A stretch of DNA of 64,000 bases from Flammula alnicola (Eukaryota; Basidiomycota; Agaricomycetes; Agaricales; Strophariaceae). The stretch's first letter is position 1, and every line of letters starts with the position of its first letter. Below the pieces are notes generated by a model. It ran no database searches. It worked only from the letters and a program-made list of their open reading frames with translations, and was not told where the DNA came from. The DNA is taken from assembly GCA_015499995.1 (NCBI GenBank), contig JADNRV010000001.1, positions 558,001 through 622,000 of the forward strand, in the 5' to 3' direction. A program made the position numbers and the translations under genes. Shown piece after piece: positions 22,995 to 32,860 of this stretch.

Positions 22995-24408
22995 TCATCT
23001 GCGGCCCCGGTATGGTATTTCCGACATAGGGCGGTCTCTCGTCGGATGCGCGGACTCCGTATCGCTCTCGCCTGACAAAAACGCCAATGTTTCCTCAGCG
23101 TCCCGCGCACTGACAGGGCTGTCGTCCAATTCGTCATCGACGGCCCGGCGCGCAACGACGGAGAGATAGACCAGGATCAGAACACAGAGAAGTAATCCCA
23201 GGATCGTCCATACACGGCCCATCACATCCGTCCCGCTCTCGTCGTCCGAAGAAGCATCAGAGTCTGCGTGGTAATCCCTGAACGAGTGTATCGAAGCGCC
23301 AATACTGGTATGGATGATGACCTTGAACAGCGAGAGGGCGGTGCAGACGGTGTAGGTGTGTAGCGTCAGCGTCGGTGAGGCTGCCAGTAGGCAGTTCATA
23401 ACATTGTACGGGTAGGGCGCGAGGCGGATGAGGAAAAGCAGCTTTGGACGCTTTTCGATGGCGCGTACGACCCGCTTGATTGTTGTGCGGGAGGCAAGCC
23501 AGCGTTCGATAGATTCGCGAAAAAGAGAGCGAGAGACGATAAATACAATGATCGCACCCGAAAGAGCTGCGAAATAAGAGATGATAGCGCCCGTCCATGG
23601 GCCAAATGTGTATCCAGATAAGATGATGAACGTAGAGTACAGAGGAATCGGAGCTGTATAAAATCAGTCAGCAAGGGCACAGCGAAGGAGACAAGGCATC
23701 GAGACATACGAATCGTAGTGAGGAATATAAGAAAGAAAAGAACTGCATGGCCGTATTGTTCATCGACTCGCAACCATAGAGATAGTTCATCAAGGTCTGA
23801 AAACGTGACACATAAATTTAGTTAGCGCGACGATCATTACCAAGATTATTCGGGAAATAAGAAGACAGAGGTGGAAAAAGCAACCTACATGTGAAAAGTT
23901 CCGTTCTATAGAGAGCAATAGCGACCACGAAAGCAAGGCTGGTAACTGCATACATGATCAGCGGCAGCCATGGCTTGAGTAGCGCCACGATATCTGAAGT
24001 GCTGCGGGAATTCTTAGGGGGATATGAGGTATGCCAATGAGAGAGAGCGTGGGGTTGTATTGAAGGAGGTTGCCGGAAAAATGTGGAAGAGGATGGTGCA
24101 GATGAAGGATATTGGCGTGCGGTATCAGGGGAATAAGAGTAGGGTGTCCATTGGGCGCTTGCCTCTGCAGGCGACGGGTACGAGGTGCCTTGCGGGGTCA
24201 CCGCGAGCGCAGACGGTCGCTTTTTGCCCTGCTGGGGCGTAAAAGCATCAAGGGGAGTGGCCTTTTCATCTAATTCGTCTGCATCCTGAGCAAGACTGAC
24301 GTATTTGAAAGGCTGACTGCGGAGGGAGGTGGGTTTAGGGGCTGGATGCTGCGGCGAAGCGAGGGAGATGGGGTCGAGAGAAAGACGACGAGAGTTGCTG
24401 TGCTCCAT
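22995..24408 (-). CDS. TVP38: Tvp38/DedA (SNARE-associated Golgi) family membrane protein
   Basis: Exons 24408-23889, 23796-23710 and 23653-22995 encode 421 residues. About 140 N-terminal residues are polar, Ser/Pro-rich and cytosolic. TM1 follows (WLPLIMYAVTSLAFVVAIAL). The VTT/DedA core then has FLTTIPPIPLYSTFIILSG, GYTFGPWTGAIISY, SRSLFRESIERWLASR and FLIRLAPYPYNVMNCLLA. This order is that of the VTT domain shared with yeast Tvp38 and animal VMP1/TMEM41, lipid-scramblase-like proteins of Golgi and ER. A further C-terminal membrane span (WTILGLLLCVLILVYLSVV) precedes an acidic tail. The start ATG 24408 gives the usual N-tail; an in-frame ATG at 24540 lies further upstream but is followed by atypical sequence. 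Confidence 0.92.
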
Positions 24409-25039
24409 ATCTCGTAGGTGGACCAGCCTGTGGGAGAAGAAAGGAAAGGAAGAGATCTCCTCAAATCGAGAGAGACAGAGGGAGAGGCGGTGTAAAAAGT
24501 AAAAAGGAACAACATACAATTGCCCGCTAATCCACCACAAGTCACACGCTTAGTGACATTCAATTGCCTGTCATTCTTTCCTCCGCAGTCATTTCATATT
24601 CTGGTCCGCAGTCCATATTATCGGTGAGCTTCGTCTCAATGATATGCCCCATCTTTCCCCCCTCGTCGATATAGTCGACTCTCAATGGTTATTCGATTTC
24701 ATGTTCCTTGAACGTTGGCTGGATTGATGGAACCCATGTGCGTGTCGGTGGATGTCACGTCGACCTGCTATCAAAAAAGGATTGCAATAATACACGTTGG
24801 CGGTAACGGTTGCAGTTGATAATATCTTGTATCCGCCAACCGTAACCCCGTCGCTCGCTGTGTCGTATCGTTGTGCTCACAACTGTGGCCCCACAAAGCT
24901 CCAGTCTGCTGTTTGTAATCATTACCTCCAAGGTCCATACCACCCCTCATGCTCTGACATAAATCCCTCAAACTTGCTGCCGTGTACCATTCAGCTGACC
25001 TTATGATCACAGAATCTTTTTAAGGAACCTCCTTCAGTC
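24409..25039. other. Divergent intergenic region
   Basis: Spacer of 631 bp between TVP38 (-) and the small coiled-coil membrane protein (+). Presumably both promoters. No gene or repeat recognised. Confidence 0.4.
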
Positions 25040-25494
25040 ATGTTATCCGTGCGCTATCTCCAGCGGGCACCCTTGACCTTGAAAACTTCCACCAGCTGCA
25101 AACCTCGGGGGCGGCGATGCTACTTCACCGAAGCTGCCCCTAAGCAGAAATCAGCCTATTCGTACCTCTATTCGGAGATCTTTCCAGCCATGATACCAGT
25201 ATTTTTACTGGGGTCCGCTGTTTATCTGGTACATCAATATGCTAGCAAGTTTCCAATGACCGCCACTAACGGCCGCGCATGTTTGCTACTGCATAGGGTC
25301 TCCAACTGACGCAACTAAAGTTGTCTCACGAAAAACACATGGAAGAAGCCATGAATCGTGTCCAAGTCTTGGAAGCCGAGATTGACGCGCTCCAGCTGCA
25401 GAGGGCCAGCCAATTGGAGGCGTCCACGCCAGGCGCCATTTCGTCAACAGCTCCAGAAGACTCCGAAAAACCATCGCATTGGAGGTGGAGGTGA
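25040..25494 (+). CDS. Small mitochondrial-type membrane protein with coiled coil, 128 aa
   Basis: Two exons, 25040-25228 and 25297-25494, joined in phase 0. The first 35 residues are basic and hydroxylated without acidic residues (MLSVRYLQRAP, then KPRGRRCYF), the form of a mitochondrial presequence. A single membrane span follows at about residues 47-66 (IFPAMIPVFLLGSAVYLGL, created across the splice junction). Next come a heptad-like helix (SHEKHMEEAMNRVQVLEAEI) and a polar tail ending HWRWR. The topology suggests an inner-membrane protein with a coiled-coil domain on one side. I do not recognise a named family. The clean splice into continuous helix supports the model. Confidence 0.72.
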
Positions 25495-25710
25495 TCATTG
25501 ATAAAAGTAGCACATATGTGAAAGCAACGAAGCTCCACGGTTAATGATATAATCTATCTATAGATGGGATGCTTCAGGCTACCAAAGAACAACGAAAGAA
25601 AGCAAAACAAAAAACCTGGTATAGGTGTGGAGACAGACCTTGTAGTACGGGTATGGATACGTAAGATCGAGCTACTCAAGATTTCGGAGATATACAAGAA
25701 GGGAAAGCAG

Positions 25711-27145
25711 TTATGACGAGGAGCTTAAAAGGTTCTTGAGAAGAGCACTTTTGTGGCGGTCAAAGAGTTTGGCCGAACTGTCAAATGACGCAACAAATGT
25801 CAGAACATAACAACGTGCAGCAACCTCGATCAGTAACTGTACCTCAGAACCGCTGATGAGAGACCAGTGAAGGCCTTGATAGTATCCTTTCCTCGCTGAA
25901 TTCTGAACAGCTCGTATGCTGTGGGAAAAGAATATGCGAAGGTTAAACTCGCTTGACCATCTCGGTGACTGAATCAAACGATCGACTTACAAACGAAGAT
26001 CAGGTCCATGAGAAGCTTCGTTCGGGTCACTTGGAGCCAATAATCCTGGTTTCTGAGCCTCGACAGTTCCTTCTCGTCTAACTTTGAAGTCTTGGGCTTG
26101 GACTTGGCAGTGGCACCTGTCATGGACTCTGTGTATAGACGACCTTCCACTGCGATGAAAGCATCGGCACCCGTGAGAGGCGTCATGAAGGAAGAAAAGC
26201 TTTATATACCTTCTCCCTGCAAGCCGCTAATCATTTGTCGTTCGACACCGTTCTCGACGAGGCCAACCAGGGTGGCGACGAACCAGCACCAGTCCGAGAA
26301 GCGGCCAGCCCGTTCGCCTACTTTCTTGCCTAGAAGTCCTAGCCTTGACCATGTATAAATATCGTCCGAAATGGCATTCACAAGCTCTAGCAGCACCGGC
26401 GGTGGCGCATACAGAAGCGTTTGTAGGAAGGGCTTTTGCACTTTCTTCGCCTTCTCCGTGGACACCTCAGCAGAAAAGGGTACCGACTGCTGTGCGAGAA
26501 TTTGCGTCAAGGGATGCAGCCAGTTGAAGAGCAGCAGTAATTTCCTGTGGGGATGATCGAACAATGAAATACACGTGTTTCTGAGTGCGAGTAATGTGAG
26601 TACCTTGCAAAAGAAAAACCATTTGCCGTCAACACTAGACGCTTGGTTATTCCTGTTTCCCATGGGGGACGCGTTGGACGGAAGAGTCGACTGCTTGTCA
26701 GTGTCGTGTGAAACGCGAGCCCAAGTCGAATAGAATATTGGATAAGTTTCTGGATGAGAATAAATCTTTGTTGAACTCGCATATCTGACAACACACTTAC
26801 GAAAGCCTTATCTCTGCCATTGCTTGTTACGATCATCTCTCGCCAGACCTCTTCCTTCCGTACTCTCTTCTCCAGCTCCTGGACGTTGTCTTCCTCAGGA
26901 TCAATTTCAATATCTTCCACGTCAACTTCAACTTTCTCCTCGATTTTCTCCTCGTATATGCTCGAAGAAAAGGTATGCGACGTGCTAGCATGCATTGAAG
27001 TTCGCGGTGTTCGCGGAGGGTGCGAGGATAGCGGGTTTATTTGGAAAGAGCTATTATCGAACGATGGTGTATAGAATTGGTCCTCATGTTGTGAGTCCTC
27101 AGGTCTATGAGACATAGGGTTGTTTGGGAATGATATCGACGACAT
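25711..27145 (-). CDS. PEX11: Peroxisomal membrane protein Pex11 family
   Basis: Six exons, about 375 residues, ATG 27145 to TAA 25711-25713. An acidic disordered N-terminus (about 95 residues) precedes the PEX11 domain: NGRDKAFKLIQYSIRLGLAF, FNWLHPLTQILAQQ, SDDIYTWSRLGLLG, GRFSDWCWFVATLVGLVENG, TRTKLLMDLIFVSYELF and a C-terminal helix ending HKSALLKNLL. The amphipathic early helix and late hydrophobic segments are those by which Pex11 proteins insert into and elongate peroxisomal membranes before fission. The long N-terminal extension resembles the fungal PEX11C-like branch, but the exact paralogue is not certain. The gene is divergent from the Tctex gene across 242 bp. Confidence 0.92.
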
Positions 27146-27387
27146 GGTAGGACAATGATAAGCTGCGCTTGGTGGTGGATTCGAGCAAACAGCAAGATAA
27201 TCCTGAACGACTTCTCGAATGCTGACGGTGGTTGTACTCGTATTGACTCAAAGGAGACGCGCACAGACACGTGAGGAGGCGTGGCCATTACAGTGCCAAA
27301 CAAGCCACACGCGTTTCGGTTCTGCAGCAATAATCAGTGCTCGCGAGCTCCTATCTGATTGTCCTACTGGTTGTCTCTATTCCCTTC

Positions 27388-27974
27388 ATGTCTTATGCGT
27401 CTGGCCTGCGTTCACCACCGCCGCCCCGTTCTTCGGCCTCGTCGCCGCGTCCAAAGTTCGACTCTGACTTGCTGAGAGCTTACATGAAGAAACTGCTGTC
27501 GTCTACTCTCCAAACAAGTGCTTGGCCCGACGCAAAGGAACGAGATCGGGTAAAGGGCTGGATGAAGGAAATAGGAGAGAGAGTCAAGGAAAGAATGCTC
27601 GAAATTCAGCCACGGGGCTTGTGAGTTCCGCTTGAGTTGTGTTGTTCTTGTGTTCTGCTTTACTGATGCATGTCTTTCCTCATACGTTTAGTAAATATGT
27701 TGTGTTGACACAAATTAGCGAAAACCGGGGCCAGGGTGGCAGGTGGGCTTTTCCTCTTGTCTGCCTGGTTATCTGCCGGCTCATCTGATTTGCATTTCAG
27801 AGCAGATATCGTCTGTCACTGGGAGGATGGCGACGTCGTCGCACAGGAAATGTATTATAATGTACGTGGCTTCTCTAAAGATATCCCTTTAGACGGAACG
27901 TCCTTTCCCTTTTTTCTGACATATTTCTTTAGGACTCTCTGATCTGTGTATGTATAGCCCTTGCCATTGCTTGA
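27388..27974 (+). CDS. Tctex-1-type dynein light chain
   Basis: Exons 27388-27620, 27692-27742, 27801-27861 and 27933-27974 give 128 residues. After a Pro/Ser-rich leader, the helix DSDLLRAYMKKLLSSTLQ leads into the Tctex-1 beta core: FKYVVLTQISENRGQGGR, ADIVCHWEDGDVVAQEMYYN and the final strand DSLICVCIALAIA. The family dimerises and binds dynein intermediate chain. Some members act in other complexes, so a cytoplasmic dynein role is inferred. Start ATG 27388 is used; an upstream in-frame ATG at 27337 would add a hydrophobic stretch atypical for the family. The C-terminus is short compared with canonical Tctex-1, which usually ends on a similar strand. Confidence 0.85.
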
Positions 27975-30560
27975 TCGCCAGACCACAATACCCATACTGT
28001 ACTCCCGGAGATACCCTTCGCTACTCATCATGGAACGTTCCACCTTCGAAACATTAACCTACTCTGAGCTCATATTGACTTGTTTCTTGTCACCTTTTCC
28101 CATCTAACGCTGCTTTTTCTTTGGCTCTTCTGCCGCAGAGCCGCCGCGGCTCACACTCGAAGATCAGAAGCAAACAAATCGTCCGGTAGTCAGCAATGAG
28201 AACTGATGTGACCCCATATGGATGGTTCTTTGCAAAATATTTGTGGGGCATTGAAATACGTCCAAGTTGAGAAGAATCAAACGGTCGGACCTTCTATGAT
28301 TATAAATGAACTAACCTTTTTCTTCAGTACTTTTCTCGTGTGCTATACTTTGCAAACCGTCCATGCAATGTTTTTGGCCATGCATGGCTGACTTATCAAG
28401 AACGCTATCACCCTTTGACGCTGGGTTATCGAACTTTCTCCGCGGAGTCGCACTATATGCCCGACGCCTGGACTCCATTCTCATGCTAATATAAAAAATA
28501 TCCCAGCAAGTAAGTTATTCTTGTGTTAAATATACATCCTTTCTAACTCCTCTTCCTCAGAACACCTGAGAAGGCCCCAATAATAGGTGGGCTTTCTTTC
28601 CCAGATATTTGGAACAGAACGGCGATCTTCTCGGTTCCTGCTCAGAGAGTCGGATACCAGGCCCGCTAAGATGGGGATCACATTGGCCTTGTCAACACTC
28701 GCGCGGCCATCTTTGCGGTGAGCAAGCTATAATTTCCCTCGGCCATTGGCGAACTGAAAACTCACAGATTATGGAGACTTCTAGTTCACCATTCATCGTG
28801 AATATATTTTTTGCTTCGGCACAATTCCGGAGCTGAAAAATAGAGAGCGTAATACTGGATTTGAATGATTCGGAATCTTCTCAAAGTCCTGGATGCAGTA
28901 AGCAATAATCTCAGTTGTTGGGTTTGGATCTTCTGATCTACAGAACTAAGCTTGTTGCCGCGTGTTCAACCCAAATCAGCCCAAACCATGCATTGGAAAT
29001 TCGAGAGCAGCTTCCATGCACTGCCACCAGCATTGTGGCGCCTGGCTCTTGGCAAGAACACCCCGACGTCGACACGCCACTGCGTCGTTGCCATTCACTC
29101 GCCACGTCGCATTTTCAAGAGCCCAGGGGCTGCTTATCGGGAATACAGCTCTCGGTTTGTGACGCGCTCCATTTCACGGGAAATGCACATGAGGACATAC
29201 GTCGCATCAGTTCACCTGTGGTTGCGTGTTGCTCGTATCCTATTCAGCTGATTTTCCCCATCTCATATCCTTCATGACGGCCCGTTCGGAGAATCTAAAA
29301 TAACCAAGTGACCTCCAGCGCCCCGTCGCCCGCAAAATCGGCCTGACTCATTCCCCATCATTGCTCAGCATGTGGTCTCCATCACACTGCTTGCTCCATC
29401 GCCATGCATTCAACGTACATAGATACATACCACGTACGTACTTTGTGTGCCCTCAGGCTCCGTGCTCCCGATCGAGGTATCGAATGTTGTCGATAGCGTC
29501 TTATTCGGCAGCGATTCCATAACGCGCTTGAAGAAGAAAATCTGAATTCAAAAATTCGTCCGACGACTCCGAATACCACATCGTCCAACGCTATTCAGAG
29601 CTATCTTAATCAATCGGCCAGCTTGCCCGTTGGTGAGTCCGTATTTGCTATCTCTTGATCTAAGTACGTGAAAGATAAATGATACAGCTAGGACGACAAG
29701 ATCGTGATACACCATGTGGACCGTCATTTCCAATTCGAAGGTAGAATGCAAATCACTAATCATGATAGAGACATTTCGGCAACAGCGCCATCTGGCTATC
29801 TGCATGTTTTGAGGAATGTTGTCGGGGCTATCCTGAAGTTCGACGACAAGGTTGATGTGACGGGTTAAAAATGACGTGAGCGGACTGGCAGAGTGTCGGT
29901 CAGCTTCAGGCCGAGCAAGACTCTATGTTAAGCAGAAGTATCTAATTATACTGTATCATCTCAGCTTTCATGGATTTTATGTGAAGTCACAAGCTTCAAT
30001 ATTTTTTCATAAGATTATTTCTGTGGATCACATCAAGAGAGGTGAACGTCACAATTCAGATTATCAGGCTGAGCGGCCATCTCTCAGCATCAACTTAAGT
30101 AACTAATCTGTTCCACTCGAGGATCAGATCACCAGAGAGTTGAACACATGTTGGCTTGATGTATAGCTAGAGTAATCTAATCTAATCAGTGTACCTAAGG
30201 TTAGGGTTAGGACTACGGAAAGTCAAAAAAGAAGCCTGCCCAGCCAGAGTGGCCGAAGCAGGACAGGAAAATATTGAGACGGTGCATGAGCCTAAGCCCA
30301 TACAAGCCGCAGACACCCTCTGAGGACAAGGTCGCCGTGCTATGAAGGGTTTCCACGGCCCACAAACCCAGGTATTTGAAGGGGCCTATGCCATCAAGGT
30401 AAGTATGAGGTGTTATGATGAGCGCCTTCCGCCTTTATACCACCCGACGCGCGCACGGACCATTATGGTCACGTGTTGTATTTGCTTCTCAATTTGGATG
30501 CGCTAAGCGCTTACTAAGTTACTTTGTTCAAGTTATTTTGAAACTCCCGTCACTCGTGTC
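27975..30560. other. Gene-poor region left of the large palindrome
   Basis: About 2.6 kb with only short ORFs on both strands (for example plus 28915-29277) that match no family I know. A two-unit TTAGGG run at 30201-30211 is too short to be meaningful. No supported gene. Confidence 0.4.
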
Positions 30561-31683
30561 TACACCGGCATTTCGCACGCACCTGCAATAGAGCTGGAGC
30601 CGAACATGTCACCGGCTGATCCTGGCACAACGGCCACAGGGTTGCCGTTACATGGTGGCCAGGTCGGATGCGCCCTAATGACAGCCTGACACCAGCTCGG
30701 CTGGCAGTCAGCTTTTTGGCCAACCTGGAGTCCAGCTGCGGCAAGTTCTGAGGGACAGCATCTAGGATATTAGGATATTCTCTTTTCCCTTCATTTTCCT
30801 TCCTTCTGGCTGGTCATATAAGTAGTTGATAAAACAATGATATTGCAAGCCTAACTATTACATGAGGTACCTTAAGCAGTATATAACCAATCTAAGAAGG
30901 AAGGGAGGAAGCAAAAAAAAGATGGAGGGAAGGGAGGTGACCGGTAAAACTGAACTGATACCTAGTACCTACCTGGTTCTACATCCTGCTTCATTCTTTC
31001 CATCCCAAATCCCTTCCATTTATCGCCGTTGAATGAATAAGACCTATAAAAGAATAAAAATGTCAGTACACGAGCCCAGAGTCCCTGGAGCCAGTCATCC
31101 AAGACCCGAGAGCAAGAAAAGCCAGGATCGAGCCCAAGCCTCCAGAGGGAATCTAGCCACCAAAGAGATACATCCAGCAGAAGAGAGGTAGCTGCACAGT
31201 ACATGAGTAGAAGAACTAAATCAAAAAGAAGAAGGAGAGGGGCGCGGCACGAAGACGAGAGGGGATTATTGGGGGAGGAACGAAAGAAGTTGGTTTGAAT
31301 CGGTTGGTGTTGACGCGGAGCGGAGTTAGCTGAGTTTAAACGACTGAACGAGAATTGAAAAGACGTCACGCACGGACCCATCAACGGCGGCGACGTCCTG
31401 ACACACATTTGTGTTTAAATAATGATGCTAATTCTTCTATAAGATGTAACAAACATTTTCTATTTCCTTCTGATGAAAAAATACGCAAATAACAAAATTT
31501 GCGCTATTGGTACTGTCCAGCTCGCCCACGGCATGGGCGCCACATTTCAGCAGCTGTGGGCAAGCTGGAGCGGCAAAGCTGTGCCGGCCCTGGCGTTGTC
31601 ACCTGTCCTTGATGGGAACAGCCGAGGCCGCCTTCAGGAATTTTGGGTTCCTGCCATCAATGTTTTTGCCAAATAGCGGTGTA
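30561..31683 (-). mobile_element. Left copy of TIR-ended element (no transposase)
   Basis: Unit of 1123 bp with termini TACACCGGCATTTCGC (outer) and TACACCGCTATTTGGC (inner, read from the other strand), 13 of 16 bases matching. The inside is non-coding apart from a 148-codon ORF (31408-30962) without a known domain. Its size, matched ends and lack of transposase fit a non-autonomous DNA transposon. Strand is given from the direction of the longest ORF. Confidence 0.6.
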
Positions 31684-31737
31684 GTCCAATAGCGCTCTGT
31701 ATTGCTCTGGGCTCCATTTGGCCTGCTTTTCACCGTC

Positions 31738-32860
31738 TACACCGCTATTTGGCAAAAACATTGATGGCAGGAACCCAAAATTCCTGAAGGCGGCCTTGGC
31801 TGTTCCCATCAAGGACAGGTGACAACGCCAGGGCCGGCACAGCTTTGCCGCTCCAGCTTGCCCACAGCTGCTGAAATGTGGCGCCCATGCCGTGGGCGAG
31901 CTGGACAGTACCAATAGCGCAAATTTTGTTATTTGCGTATTTTTTCATCAGAAGGAAATAGAAAATGTTTGTTACATCTTATAGAAGAATTAGCATCATT
32001 ATTTAAACACAAATGTGTGTCAGGACGTCGCCGCCGTTGATGGGTCCGTGCGTGACGTCTTTTCAATTCTCGTTCAGTCGTTTAAACTCAGCTAACTCCG
32101 CTCCGCGTCAACACCAACCGATTCAAACCAACTTCTTTCGTTCCTCCCCCAATAATCCCCTCTCGTCTTCGTGCCGCGCCCCTCTCCTTCTTCTTTTTGA
32201 TTTAGTTCTTCTACTCATGTACTGTGCAGCTACCTCTCTTCTGCTGGATGTATCTCTTTGGTGGCTAGATTCCCTCTGGAGGCTTGGGCTCGATCCTGGC
32301 TTTTCTTGCTCTCGGGTCTTGGATGACTGGCTCCAGGGACTCTGGGCTCGTGTACTGACATTTTTATTCTTTTATAGGTCTTATTCATTCAACGGCGATA
32401 AATGGAAGGGATTTGGGATGGAAAGAATGAAGCAGGATGTAGAACCAGGTAGGTACTAGGTATCAGTTCAGTTTTACCGGTCACCTCCCTTCCCTCCATC
32501 TTTTTTTTGCTTCCTCCCTTCCTTCTTAGATTGGTTATATACTGCTTAAGGTACCTCATGTAATAGTTAGGCTTGCAATATCATTGTTTTATCAACTACT
32601 TATATGACCAGCCAGAAGGAAGGAAAATGAAGGGAAAAGAGAATATCCTAATATCCTAGATGCTGTCCCTCAGAACTTGCCGCAGCTGGACTCCAGGTTG
32701 GCCAAAAAGCTGACTGCCAGCCGAGCTGGTGTCAGGCTGTCATTAGGGCGCATCCGACCTGGCCACCATGTAACGGCAACCCTGTGGCCGTTGTGCCAGG
32801 ATCAGCCGGTGACATGTTCGGCTCCAGCTCTATTGCAGGTGCGTGCGAAATGCCGGTGTA
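31738..32860 (+). mobile_element. Right, inverted copy of the same TIR-ended element
   Basis: Mirror copy of 30561-31683, differing by one base that I could detect. The flanks are GTC before 31738 and AACTGAAC after 32860. They do not match each other, so no target duplication supports an independent insertion of this copy. Confidence 0.6.

Larger units (their letters stand above)
30561..32860. repeat. 2.3-kb near-perfect inverted repeat (two 1123-bp arms, 54-bp spacer)
   Basis: The left arm 30561-31683 is repeated in reverse complement at 31738-32860. Both arms are 1123 bp and the only difference I found is one base (G at 31624 against its partner). The spacer 31684-31737 is unique. ORFs occur in mirrored pairs (148 codons at 30962-31408 minus and 32013-32459 plus) with identical products and no recognisable domain. 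Outer ends read TACACCGGCATTTCGC and inner ends TACACCGCTATTTGGC, so each arm is itself bounded by imperfect terminal inverted repeats. I see no matching target-site duplication outside the arms. It is either a recent head-to-head insertion or duplication of a non-autonomous element, or an assembly fold-back. Confidence 0.93.

Noticed and set aside
30201..30211. TTAGGGTTAGG, telomere-like repeat
   Set aside because: Fewer than two full units; expected by chance and not evidence of an interstitial telomere.
30962..31408. 148-codon ORF in the palindrome arm (mirrored at 32013-32459)
   Set aside because: Low-complexity Ser/Leu/Trp-rich product with no transposase or other domain; its identity in both arms is due to the duplication, not to selection.
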